A stretch of DNA of 64,000 nt from CAZEAP01 sp964510315 (GTDB lineage Bacteria > Planctomycetota > Brocadiia > SM23-32), in NCBI GenBank assembly GCA_964510315.1, contig CAZEAP010000021.1, positions 1 through 64,000 on the forward strand, read 5' to 3'. This document shows, piece after piece, positions 1 to 8,085 of this stretch (position 1 is its first letter; every line of letters starts with the position of its first letter). The notes beneath the pieces were generated by a model. That model had not been told where the DNA came from. It made no database searches and worked only from the letters and a program-made list of their open reading frames with translations. A program made the position numbers and the translations under genes.

Positions 1-2
1 CC

Positions 3-626
3 GAAGAAGAGGCGGAGGAACAAGCCGAGGAAGCCCTCGAGCCCGAGCTGACCGCGGAGGAGCCGGCGGAGGAGGCCGAAATCGCCGCCGAAGAAGAGGT
101 GGAGGAACAAGCCGAGGAAGCCCTCGAGGCCGAGCTGACCGCAGAAGAGCCGGCGGAGGAGGCCGAAATCACCGCCGAAGAAGAGGCGGAGGAACAAGCC
201 GAGGAAGCCCTCGAGCCCGAGCTGACCGCAGAAGAGCCGGCGGAGGAGGCCGAAATCGCCGCCGAAGAAGAGGTGGAGGAACAAGCCGAGGGAGCCCTCG
301 AGCCCGAGCTGACCGCAGAAGAGCCGGCGGAGGAGGCCGAAATCACCGCCGAAGAAGAGGCGGAGGAACAAGCCGAGGAAGCCCTCGAGCCCGAGCTGAC
401 CGCAGAAGAGCCGGCGGAGGAGGCCGAAATCGCCGCCGAAGAAGAGGTGGAGGAAGAAATTCCGGAGGCCGAGCCGGCTGTCGAGGGTCTGGCAGAGGAC
501 GTCGAAGACGAGGAAGATGAAGAGCTGAAGACCGAAACGCAAGAAGCCGCCCCGGCCGAAGAAGAGCTGGTCGTAGTGGAAGAAGACGCCGAACAGGGCA
601 CACCGGAGGAGGCGACCGAGGGCTGA
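3..626 (+). CDS. Acidic repeat C-terminus, probably of NusA (5' end outside window)
   Basis: The frame is open from the left edge to a TGA at 624-626, so only the C-terminal ~207 residues are seen. They are almost wholly Glu, Ala, Pro and Leu: five near-identical 29-residue units, then a less regular acidic tail with a DEEDEE run. No folded domain is visible. The gene is followed by infB, a DUF503 gene and rbfA, the order in which nusA normally precedes infB, so I infer an acidic C-terminal extension of the transcription factor NusA. Such a tail could act as a flexible polyanionic arm. Identity rests on gene order alone; another acidic protein remains possible. Confidence 0.55.
   Translation, partial: EEEAEEQAEEALEPELTAEEPAEEAEIAAEEEVEEQAEEALEAELTAEEPAEEAEITAEEEAEEQAEEALEPELTAEEPAEEAEIAAEEEVEEQAEGALEPELTAEEPAEEAEITAEEEAEEQAEEALEPELTAEEPAEEAEIAAEEEVEEEIPEAEPAVEGLAEDVEDEEDEELKTETQEAAPAEEELVVVEEDAEQGTPEEATEG
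15..449 (+). repeat. Five 87-bp in-frame tandem repeats
   Basis: Units begin at 15, 102, 189, 276 and 363, each encoding 29 residues starting EEQAE(E/G)ALE. Units differ mainly at a Pro/Ala, an Ala/Thr and an Ala/Val codon, and two sub-types (AAEEEV and TAEEEA endings) alternate. A two-unit duplication is therefore likely in their history. The array starts before the window, so total copy number is unknown. Confidence 0.9.
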
Positions 627-675
627 ACGCCTCCTCCGCTGCGCTTGTTGCAGCCCACCAACACAGGTGATCGAC

Positions 676-2976
676 GTGTCGAAGAACGTAAAGATCTACG
701 AGATAGCCCGATCGATCGGCATCAGCAGCACCGAGTTGCTGGAAATCTGCCAGCGGGCGGGCATGGACCACATCACCCACCACTCCAACGCTGTGCCTCC
801 AGAGGAAGCCGAAGAAATCCGCAAAACGGCGATCCGGCTGTATCGTCCCAAGGAGCGGCCCGTTCTGAAGAACAAAGACAAGAAACGGGGCAAGGCCAAG
901 CCGAAGGAAAAGCCCTCCGGCGAAGCCGAGGAAGAGGCAGTGCCCTCCACCAAAGAGGTCAAACCCGTCCCTCCCCCGGCCCCCAAGGGCTCACGCACCA
1001 AGAAAGCCACAGAAGCCGAGAAAAAGGGCCCGCCGAAGCCGCTCGGGGAGAGGAAAGCGCAAGAGGCAAAGAAGGAAAAGGCCGAGAAGGGAAAGAAGGA
1101 GAAAAAGCAGAAGGTCCGGAAGCGCACGATCGTCTTCAAACAACCGCGGCGGCCCCGCCCGGAGAAGAAGCGCGAGACCGAAATAGAGATGACCAGCCCG
1201 GTCACGGTGCGGGAACTCTCGGAGCGGTTGGGCATCCCCGCCAGTCAGATCATCAAAGAACTGATGTTCGACCACGGCACGCGGGCCAGCATCACCCAGA
1301 CGCTCAATGACGACCTGGTCGAGCTGATCGGGCTTGACCATGACGTCGAAATCACTCTGAAAGAGCCGAAGTCGGCCGAAGACCTCCTGCTGGAGTCCCA
1401 GCCGGAGGACGCCCCCGAAGACCTCGAACCCCGGCCCCCCGTCGTCGCTCTGCTGGGGCACGTGGACCACGGAAAGACGACCATCCTGGACCGCATCCGT
1501 CACACGCACGTGGCCGAGAGCGAGGCCGGCGGCATCACCCAGGACATCGCCGCCTGGCAGGTGACCGCCGACGGGCAGCCCATCACCTTCATCGACACCC
1601 CCGGCCATGAGGCATTCACCGCCATGCGCGCCCGCGGGGCGAGGATCACCGACCTGGTCGTGCTCGTGGTGGCCGCCGACGACGGCGTCATGCCCCAGAC
1701 GGTCGAAGCTATCGATCACGCCCGGGCTGCAGATGTTACCCTCCTGGTCGCCGTCAACAAGATCGACAAACCGGACGCCAACCCCATGCAGGTCCGGCAG
1801 CAGCTTTCCGGACACGATCTTACGCCCGAGGAGTGGGGCGGGGAGGACGGTTTCGTGGACCTGAGCGCCCTCACCGGCGACGGCGTTGAGGAACTGCTGG
1901 AACGCATCGTGCTGGAGGCGGAGCTGCTGGAGGTGAAGGCCAACCCCGACCGCCGGGCATCCGGCGCGGTGCTGGAGGCGCGGATGGAGCCGGGTCTTGG
2001 CGTGGTCACCGACTTGATCGTCCAAAACGGCACACTGCGGACCGGTGACATGCTGGTCTGCGGGAACGCATTCGGCTCGGTCCGCGCACTGCGGAATGAC
2101 CGCGGCGAGGAAGTAGAAGAGGCCGGACCCGGCCAGCCGATCGCCGTGAGCGGGCTGGACAAGGTGCCCGAGGCCGGTGACGCCTTCCTCGTTGTGGAGG
2201 ACCAGGAAACCGCTCGCAGAGTAGCGGAGGAAAGGGAAGAGAAACTCCGCCGCCGCCGGCTCCAGCAGGGCCGGCCCAGCGTGACTCTGGAAAACCTCTA
2301 CGACCGCATCCAGAGCGGCGAAACCAAGCAGCTCAACATTGTCCTCAAAGCAGACGTCCAGGGCTCACTGGCCCCCCTGGTGACGAGCCTCGGCGAACTG
2401 GGCAATCAGGAAGTGTCGGTCAAGATCATCCACAGCGGAGTCGGCGACATCACCAGCAGTGACGTCCTTCTGGCAGAGGCCTCCGACGCCCTCATCGTCG
2501 GGTTCCGCGCCCACGAGGACGAAAAGGTGCGCGACATGGCCGCCGGCAAAGGGGTCGAGATACTGCACTATGACGTCATCTACCGCGTTATCGAAGACGT
2601 CAGAGCCGCCCTGGAAGGCCTTTTGGAGCCGGAGAAACGAGAGGAACGGCTCGGTGTGCTGGAAGTGCGACAGACATTCGATATCAGCAGGTACGGCACC
2701 ATCGCCGGCTGCTACGTGGCCGAAGGGTCCATACGCCGCAACGCACGCGTCCGGGTGATACGTGACGGCGAAACGGTACACGACGGGACCATGGCCTCTC
2801 TGCGGCAAGGCAAGCAGGATGTGCGGGAGGTGGAGGCCGGGCGCGAGTGCGGAGTCAACGTCGAGGGATTCAACCGCGTGCAGCCCGGAGACGTCATCGA
2901 GTGCTACGACATCGTTACCGTTAAGCGAACTCTCTCAGAAGCCGGAGCCGGACCGGGCTCCTCAACGGAGTCCTGA
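676..2976 (+). CDS. infB: Translation initiation factor IF-2
   Basis: IF-2 is the GTPase that places fMet-tRNA on the 30S subunit and drives 50S joining. The ~766-residue protein has an N-terminal IF2_N module, a long Lys/Glu/Pro-rich linker, a second IF2_N module and then the G domain. G1 is GHVDHGKT (from about residue 261); G2 (GGITQDI), G3 (DTPGH) and G4 (NKID) follow, then the beta-barrel and C-terminal fMet-tRNA domains. I prefer the GTG at 676 over the in-frame GTG at 667 because AGGTGA (665-670) sits 5 bases before it and contains the earlier codon. It lies 49 bases after the acidic gene and heads the DUF503-rbfA genes. Confidence 0.97.
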   Translation: MSKNVKIYEIARSIGISSTELLEICQRAGMDHITHHSNAVPPEEAEEIRKTAIRLYRPKERPVLKNKDKKRGKAKPKEKPSGEAEEEAVPSTKEVKPVPPPAPKGSRTKKATEAEKKGPPKPLGERKAQEAKKEKAEKGKKEKKQKVRKRTIVFKQPRRPRPEKKRETEIEMTSPVTVRELSERLGIPASQIIKELMFDHGTRASITQTLNDDLVELIGLDHDVEITLKEPKSAEDLLLESQPEDAPEDLEPRPPVVALLGHVDHGKTTILDRIRHTHVAESEAGGITQDIAAWQVTADGQPITFIDTPGHEAFTAMRARGARITDLVVLVVAADDGVMPQTVEAIDHARAADVTLLVAVNKIDKPDANPMQVRQQLSGHDLTPEEWGGEDGFVDLSALTGDGVEELLERIVLEAELLEVKANPDRRASGAVLEARMEPGLGVVTDLIVQNGTLRTGDMLVCGNAFGSVRALRNDRGEEVEEAGPGQPIAVSGLDKVPEAGDAFLVVEDQETARRVAEEREEKLRRRRLQQGRPSVTLENLYDRIQSGETKQLNIVLKADVQGSLAPLVTSLGELGNQEVSVKIIHSGVGDITSSDVLLAEASDALIVGFRAHEDEKVRDMAAGKGVEILHYDVIYRVIEDVRAALEGLLEPEKREERLGVLEVRQTFDISRYGTIAGCYVAEGSIRRNARVRVIRDGETVHDGTMASLRQGKQDVREVEAGRECGVNVEGFNRVQPGDVIECYDIVTVKRTLSEAGAGPGSSTES

Positions 2977-2996
2977 ACGGTCCCTGCCGAGTCGCG

Positions 2997-3278
2997 ATGA
3001 TACTGGGAACCGCCGAAATCCGCCTGACCCTCGGGGACGCCCGTACCCTGAAGGACAAACGACGAATCCTCTCCAGCCTGAAAGACCGCATCCGCGACCG
3101 TTACAACGTGAGCATCGCCGAAATAGACGGGCTCGATTTCATCCAGAGCGCCACTCTGGGTATCGCCCATGTTTCCAACGACAGCCGCTACAGCGACGGA
3201 ACCCTGAACAAGCTGGTCGATATGGTCCGGCACTTCCCGGGGGCCTCCCTGGTGGATTACAGCATCCGGATAATGTGA
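2997..3278 (+). CDS. DUF503 (YlxP-like) small protein
   Basis: A 93-residue protein matching the DUF503/YlxP family in length and pattern: an N-terminal beta strand with an LKDKRR segment, then VSIAEIDG and a C-terminal strand. Family members are commonly found between infB and rbfA, as here, which suggests a role in ribosome maturation, though the biochemical activity is not settled. ATG at 2997 lies 20 bases after infB and 25 bases before rbfA, so the three are probably co-transcribed. Confidence 0.85.
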   Translation: MILGTAEIRLTLGDARTLKDKRRILSSLKDRIRDRYNVSIAEIDGLDFIQSATLGIAHVSNDSRYSDGTLNKLVDMVRHFPGASLVDYSIRIM

Positions 3279-3303
3279 GCCTGCCCAAGTCGGCGGCATC
3301 CGA

Positions 3304-3672
3304 ATGAATCCCCGAAAAAAAAGAAAAATCGAAGAGCTGCTCCGCCGCGAACTCAGCGCCATCATCCTTTACGAGCTGAAAGACCCCCGCACCGGGTTCG
3401 TCACGCTCACCCGCGTGAAACTCAGCAAAGACCAGCGCTCGGCCGAAGCACTGCTGACCGTCCGCGGAGGCGAAGAAGAGACCGAACAGACCCTCCGGGC
3501 CCTGCGCCACGCCAGGGGCTACATACAGCAGTTGATCGGCAAGCGCCTTCCTCTACGCTATACACCGGTCCTGAGCTTCGAGGAGGACACCGAGGTCCGG
3601 GAGGCATTGCGGCTGGACAACCTGATAGAGCAGGCCCGCCGGGAGGACCGGGAATACAGGAAAGACGTATGA
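3304..3672 (+). CDS. rbfA: Ribosome-binding factor A
   Basis: RbfA binds the 30S subunit near the 5' end of 16S rRNA and helps its late maturation. The 122-residue product has the family's single KH-like fold: an N-terminal RKKRKIEELLRRELS helix, the strand ending KDPRTGFVTLTRVKLS, and the central RHARGYIQQLIGKRLPLRYTP signature. The last part, EVREALRLDNLIEQA, matches the usual C-terminal helix. It closes the infB cluster; the next 295 bases hold no recognised gene. Confidence 0.95.
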   Translation: MNPRKKRKIEELLRRELSAIILYELKDPRTGFVTLTRVKLSKDQRSAEALLTVRGGEEETEQTLRALRHARGYIQQLIGKRLPLRYTPVLSFEEDTEVREALRLDNLIEQARREDREYRKDV

Positions 3673-3967
3673 AGGGTGAAGGCTGAAGAAACGGCAACGA
3701 CAGAAAAGGAAAGACGAACGCTCAAAGCCTGTGAGGCGGGCGACGGCCCGGGGCTATCGCGACAACGTGCTTTTGACTTTGGAGCCAAAAGATTACGTGC
3801 ATAGGCGAATGCAGCACTGTCGCTCCTCTCGTTCCCCGGCTTTGTCCACCTCATTGCCACAGGGGGGCAAGTTCTGCAACCCGCGGTTTTGCCGTTGAGC
3901 AACCGCACGTAGTCGTTATTCCTTCAGACTTTGAAATTCAGACTGCAGACTTCCTTTGAGGGTGGCT
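3673..3967 (+). other. Intergenic region after rbfA
   Basis: No gene was recognised. There is a weak inverted repeat (TTTTG...CAAAA, about 3774-3793) and a patch with TTGAGC and TTATTC 15 bases apart near 3895-3921, too close together to trust as a promoter. I assign no function. Confidence 0.4.
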
Positions 3968-4642
3968 ATGCTGTCCGCCACGGCACGTAAGAAGCAGGTT
4001 GAACGAGTCACCCGCCATGCCGTGGAGAAGTTCGGTGAGTTGAAGGGGCGGAAGGTGCGCCCCCCACTGAACCAATTGATCCTCAGCACGTTCTACCATC
4101 TGACCAGTGTGCGCCGGGCTACGCGCGGCCTCCGGCAGTTGAAGCGTTCCTTCGTTGACTGGAACGAGGTGCGCATCAGCCACCCCGCGGAAGTCAGCGG
4201 CGCCCTCTCCAGCGCGAAGTGGGCGCGGGTGGGCGCCGAGCGTGTCCTCTGCATAATGCGGGAACTGTGCAACGCATACGCCAGAACCGACCTGGACTTC
4301 CTGCGGGAGCTGACGCCCGCCCAGGCGCGGACATGCCTGAAAGCCCTGCCTCCGGTCTGCCGGCACCTCGCCGACGAGGTGCTGCTGATGAGCCTGGAAC
4401 TGCCCGTGCTCCCCTGCTCTCCCGGAACGGCCCGGATGTGTCATCGCCTCGGTCTGATCGAGGACGACCGCCCTGATCTGAAGAACCAGAGAGCCCTTCA
4501 GGAAGCTTTCGAACCTGAATACTATGTTCCGGTGCACCTTTTTTTCTGCGACCAAGGTGAGAAGCTCTGCCTTCCGGAGGAGCCTCGCTGTGACGAATGT
4601 CCCCTGGCCGACTCGTGCCCGAACGGAGAGCCCCCTTCCTGA
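3968..4642 (+). CDS. Endonuclease III-like Fe-S protein lacking catalytic residues
   Basis: The 224-residue protein keeps the HhH-GPD architecture of endonuclease III (Nth), which removes oxidised pyrimidines from DNA. Its end carries a perfect 4Fe-4S loop, C-X6-C-X2-C-X5-C (Cys201, 208, 211, 217). The hairpin-helix-hairpin that reads LPGVGRKTA in Nth is LPPVCRHLA here, putting His133 at the catalytic Lys. The VDTH stretch is CSPG, putting Ser151 at the catalytic Asp. I infer a DNA-binding or structural paralogue without glycosylase/lyase activity. ATG 3968 is chosen because GAGGG (3958-3962) lies 5 bases upstream; TTG 3956 and GTG 3962 are alternatives. It stands 28 bases before hisG. Confidence 0.7.
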   Translation: MLSATARKKQVERVTRHAVEKFGELKGRKVRPPLNQLILSTFYHLTSVRRATRGLRQLKRSFVDWNEVRISHPAEVSGALSSAKWARVGAERVLCIMRELCNAYARTDLDFLRELTPAQARTCLKALPPVCRHLADEVLLMSLELPVLPCSPGTARMCHRLGLIEDDRPDLKNQRALQEAFEPEYYVPVHLFFCDQGEKLCLPEEPRCDECPLADSCPNGEPPS

Positions 4643-4670
4643 AGGGTCGGCTTCGAGTGAGGAGACACAG

Positions 4671-5543
4671 ATGAGCAAACTGGTGTTCGGAATTCCCAAA
4701 GGCAGTCTGCAGCAATCTACCCTGGAACTTCTTCACAAAGCCGGCTACCGGGTGGAGGTCTCGGCCCGCTCCTACTACCCGGCCATCGACGACGAAGAGA
4801 TCGACGCCCGCCTGATCCGGCCGCAGGACATGTCCCGTTTCGTCGAGGGTGAGTCCGTCGATGCCGGGCTGACGGGTGCCGACTGGGTCGCCGAGAATGA
4901 AAGCGACGTGGTCGCCGTCTGCGACCTGGTTTACTCGAAGCAGGAACTGGTGCCCGTCCGCTGGGTGGTGGCCGTCGCCGAGGACGCCCCGATAGAGTCC
5001 GTCGAAGACCTCCAGGGCAAAACCATCAGCACCGAGCTGGTCAACGTGACGCGCAAGTTCCTGGCCGAACGCGGCGTCCAGGCGGAGGTGGAGTTCAGCC
5101 ACGGGGCCACCGAAACGAAGGTTCCCGACCTGGTGGACGCCATCGTCGAACTGACCGAAACGGGCAGGAGCCTCCGGGCCAACCGTCTGCGCGTGGTCGA
5201 CACGGTCATGGAGAGCACCACTCAACTGATCGCCTCTCATGCGGCCTGGGAGGACGACTGGAAGAGGACGAAGATACAGAACCTCGCCACGCTGCTGAAG
5301 GGCGCGGTGGTCGGACAGACCAAAGTGGGCCTGAAGATGAACGTGCCGGCCGAGGCGCTGGAGGAGGTCGTGGACCTCCTGCCGGCCCTCCGAAAGCCCA
5401 CGGTCAACGACCTGGCCGACGAGTCCGGCTACGCGGTGGAGACGGTGCTGGACGAACAGGTGGCCCGCAGCCTGATCCCCGAACTGAAGCGTGCCGGAGC
5501 CGAGGGGATTATCGAATACCCTCTGAACAAGGTGGTTCTGTAA
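4671..5543 (+). CDS. hisG: ATP phosphoribosyltransferase, long form
   Basis: HisG joins ATP and PRPP in the first committed step of histidine synthesis. The 290-residue length indicates the long, self-contained form with a C-terminal ACT-like histidine-sensing domain, so no HisZ partner is needed. Visible are the N-terminal FGIPKGSLQQ, the central GLTGADWV and the PRPP-loop region TGRSLRANRLRVVDTV. ATG 4671 was chosen over an upstream in-frame extension because a GGAG lies just before it and the protein then begins like HisG. No other his genes are nearby. Its last 35 bases overlap the convergent E2 gene. Confidence 0.95.
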   Translation: MSKLVFGIPKGSLQQSTLELLHKAGYRVEVSARSYYPAIDDEEIDARLIRPQDMSRFVEGESVDAGLTGADWVAENESDVVAVCDLVYSKQELVPVRWVVAVAEDAPIESVEDLQGKTISTELVNVTRKFLAERGVQAEVEFSHGATETKVPDLVDAIVELTETGRSLRANRLRVVDTVMESTTQLIASHAAWEDDWKRTKIQNLATLLKGAVVGQTKVGLKMNVPAEALEEVVDLLPALRKPTVNDLADESGYAVETVLDEQVARSLIPELKRAGAEGIIEYPLNKVVL

Positions 5544-6855
5544 GCCGCTCCGGCTCCTCCAGAAGCTCCCTCAGAGTCCGGAAGAACTCCGCCGCCTCCG
5601 CGCCGTCGATCACACGGTGGTCCGCGCTGAGGGACAGCTTCATCACCGTGGCCACGGCCGGCTCCCCGTCTTCCGCCACCACCTGCGGTTTCGCTCGTCC
5701 CACGCCGATTATGCAGCTCTCCGGCGGGTTGATGATGGCCTGGAAGTAGTCCACCCCATACATGCCCAGGTTGCTGATGGTGATGGAACCTCCCTCGTAG
5801 TCCCGTGGGAGGAGTTGCCCGGCACGAGCCGACTCCGCCAGGGACGTCAGCTCGCCGGCGATCGTGGGCAGGTTCTTTCGGTCGGCATCCCGAACGACCG
5901 GCACGAACAGGCCATCCTCGACGGCGACGGCGACCCCCACGCTGCAGCGCTCGTTCAGAACTACAGCGTCCCCGTCGAAGCGGGCGTTCACCCGGGGATG
6001 CTCCCGCAGGGCGAGACCGGTGGCTTTGACCAGCAGTGCCGTCAGGGTCACTTTCCGTCCCTCCTTCGCGCCGAGGCGTTCCCGCAGTTCCATCGCCCTA
6101 TCCGCCCGAAGCTCGCCCATCAGATAGAAGTGCGGCACGGTCTGCTTCGACTCGGCCATGCGCTCGGCTATGGTGCTGCGCATCGGCGAGAGGGCCACCC
6201 TCCGGCCCGGTTCCTCCCCGGCCGGCGCAGCTTCCGGCGCCTCCGGCACGTCCGCTTTTCTCACCCGATGATCCCCGACTTCGCGGGCGACCGACACCAG
6301 GTCCACGGCCCGCTGATACGCCAGCCTCCTGGCGGTTGGGGTTGCGCGGACGCCGCTGAGCCGTTCATCGTATTCGAGAACGTCCCGCTCGATGATCCGT
6401 CCCCCGGGACCGGAGCCCCTCAGGACTTCGAGGGGTATCTCGCGCTCGCGGGCAAGCTTCCGGGCGCGGGGGGAGGAACGGATCTCTCCGGCCGGCGGGG
6501 GTGCTTGCTCCTCTGGCTCTTCTTTCCCCTCCTCGGCCGCCGCCGGGGTGGGGGCGGCCTCGCCGGTCTCCTCGGGTTCCGCGGTGGCCTCCAGCATTTC
6601 GGGGGGGATCTCCTCCCCCTCCTCTCCGATGACGGCGACGAGATGGTTCACCTCCACGGTGGCGCCTTCGGGCGCGAGTATCTTGCGCAACACGCCCTCC
6701 GCGTAGGCCTCCACCTCCAGCGTGGCCTTGTCGGTCGTCAACTCGTAGAGAACTTCCCCCCTCTCGACCCGCTCGCCCTCCTGCTTGTGCCATCGCTCGA
6801 TGGTGCCTTCCTCCATCGTCTGGCCGAGCTGAGGCAGAAACACACGGTGCAGCAT
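5509..6855 (-). CDS. Dihydrolipoamide acyltransferase (E2) of a 2-oxoacid dehydrogenase
   Basis: E2 is the core of the pyruvate- or branched-chain-oxoacid dehydrogenase complex and passes acyl groups from a lipoyl arm to CoA. The 448 residues comprise a lipoyl domain with Lys43 in TTDKATLEVEA, an Ala/Glu/Pro-rich linker, an E3/E1-binding domain (about 127-165), a second degenerate copy of it (about 169-205), and the catalytic domain ending in DHRVIDG with its active His. The substrate cannot be told from sequence. No E1 or E3 gene is in the window. It lies 90 bases downstream of rodA on the same strand. Confidence 0.92.
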   Translation of the reverse strand: MLHRVFLPQLGQTMEEGTIERWHKQEGERVERGEVLYELTTDKATLEVEAYAEGVLRKILAPEGATVEVNHLVAVIGEEGEEIPPEMLEATAEPEETGEAAPTPAAAEEGKEEPEEQAPPPAGEIRSSPRARKLAREREIPLEVLRGSGPGGRIIERDVLEYDERLSGVRATPTARRLAYQRAVDLVSVAREVGDHRVRKADVPEAPEAAPAGEEPGRRVALSPMRSTIAERMAESKQTVPHFYLMGELRADRAMELRERLGAKEGRKVTLTALLVKATGLALREHPRVNARFDGDAVVLNERCSVGVAVAVEDGLFVPVVRDADRKNLPTIAGELTSLAESARAGQLLPRDYEGGSITISNLGMYGVDYFQAIINPPESCIIGVGRAKPQVVAEDGEPAVATVMKLSLSADHRVIDGAEAAEFFRTLRELLEEPERLTEPPCSEGIR

Positions 6856-6945
6856 TTTCTTCCTCTCTCGTTGGTTAGTGACTGAACCCGCCGGCGCCCC
6901 GGCGAACCGTATTCTATCTTCTCGCCCCTCATTGCCGCAACCGGC

Positions 6946-8076
6946 TCAACCCGTTCCCTCGGCCCCGAACATGGCGCTCCGGTGCATCCGAACCCCGGCC
7001 ACCAGGCCGAGGGCGGCGTAGTTGGTGATCAGGGAAGACCCCCCGTAGCTGACCAGTGGAAGCGTCAGGCCGGTAATGGGCGCCAGACGGAGTGAGATGG
7101 CCATGTGAAGCAGGGACTGAACGCCGAAGATGCACAGCACCCCCCCGATCAGCAGGCGGCCCAACGGCTCTTCGGTGCGCACGGCCAGCAGCGCGAGGTA
7201 ACCGATCACCAACAGGTAGAGCACCATCAGCGGTGCGGTGCGCACGAAACCCCATTCCTCGGCGACGACGGGAAAGATGAAGTCCGTGTGGCGCTCCGGA
7301 ACGCGCCCCAGCCGGTTCAGCACGCCCCTGCCCCATCCCTGCCCCGCGGCCCCACCGGCGCAGATGGCCAGCATGGCCTGCTCTGCGTTGTAGGCAGCGT
7401 TGGATTCGGGGTTGGCGCCGGGACGCACGAAGCTGATCAACCGCTCCCGCTGGTAGTCCTTCAGAACCCCCGGAGTAAACCAAAGGGCACCCACCAGGGC
7501 GCATCCCGCCGCTGCCAGCAACAGAAGGTTGCGCACCCGCACGCCGCCCAGAAATGCCATGACCACGAAGGCGGGAACCAGCATCAGCGCCGTCCCGAGG
7601 TCGGGCTGCAGCGCAATCAGTACCATGGGGACGAGGGTCAGCAGGAGCGGCGGAAGCAGACCCCGCAGCCTGTCCCAGCGCTGCCGGTCATGGAAGTAGT
7701 CGGCCAGGGCAACCACCAGCAGCAGCTTCATCGGCTCGGAGGGCTGCACGTGGAAAAGCCCCAAATCATACCACCGTCGGGCGTTGTTGACGGTGACGCC
7801 CAGGGGTGTCCACAAGCCCAGCAGGCCGAGTATGGCCAGCAAGTAGAGCGGGAGGGTCACTCCGGCGAGCCGGCGGTAGTCGAAGAGGGCCAGTCCAAAG
7901 AAGACGACTACTCCCAGCCCTCCGAACGCGAGGTGCTTCAGCGCCAGCGATCTGGAGGCGGAGCTGTAGATAAACGCGACTCCGACCAGCGTCAGCAGCA
8001 CTGCCGCCGGCAGCAGGGGCCAGGGCATTTTGCGCCAGAAAACGCGTCCGGCGTAGGCTTTTATCAGCTTTCTCAA
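6946..8076 (-). CDS. rodA: Rod-shape peptidoglycan glycosyltransferase RodA
   Basis: RodA is a SEDS-family polymerase that extends glycan strands during cell elongation in partnership with a class B PBP. The 376-residue protein has about ten hydrophobic segments and the SEDS signatures QPDLGTAL, ERHTDFIFPVVAEEWGF and, near the end, LPLVSYGGSSL. The first of these favours RodA over FtsW. It starts 9 bases after the GHMP kinase gene. No penicillin-binding protein or mreBCD is adjacent, which is unusual for rodA. Confidence 0.93.
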   Translation of the reverse strand: MRKLIKAYAGRVFWRKMPWPLLPAAVLLTLVGVAFIYSSASRSLALKHLAFGGLGVVVFFGLALFDYRRLAGVTLPLYLLAILGLLGLWTPLGVTVNNARRWYDLGLFHVQPSEPMKLLLVVALADYFHDRQRWDRLRGLLPPLLLTLVPMVLIALQPDLGTALMLVPAFVVMAFLGGVRVRNLLLLAAAGCALVGALWFTPGVLKDYQRERLISFVRPGANPESNAAYNAEQAMLAICAGGAAGQGWGRGVLNRLGRVPERHTDFIFPVVAEEWGFVRTAPLMVLYLLVIGYLALLAVRTEEPLGRLLIGGVLCIFGVQSLLHMAISLRLAPITGLTLPLVSYGGSSLITNYAALGLVAGVRMHRSAMFGAEGTG

Positions 8077-8085
8077 CGTCTTCCT

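Noticed and set aside
15..449. Direct repeats considered as a CRISPR array
   Set aside because: Units are contiguous 87-bp codon-periodic repeats with no spacers; no cas genes are present.
645..1310. 221-codon frame overlapping infB
   Set aside because: Alternative frame of the Lys/Glu-rich IF-2 linker; Arg/Gln/Gly-rich composition with no conserved pattern.
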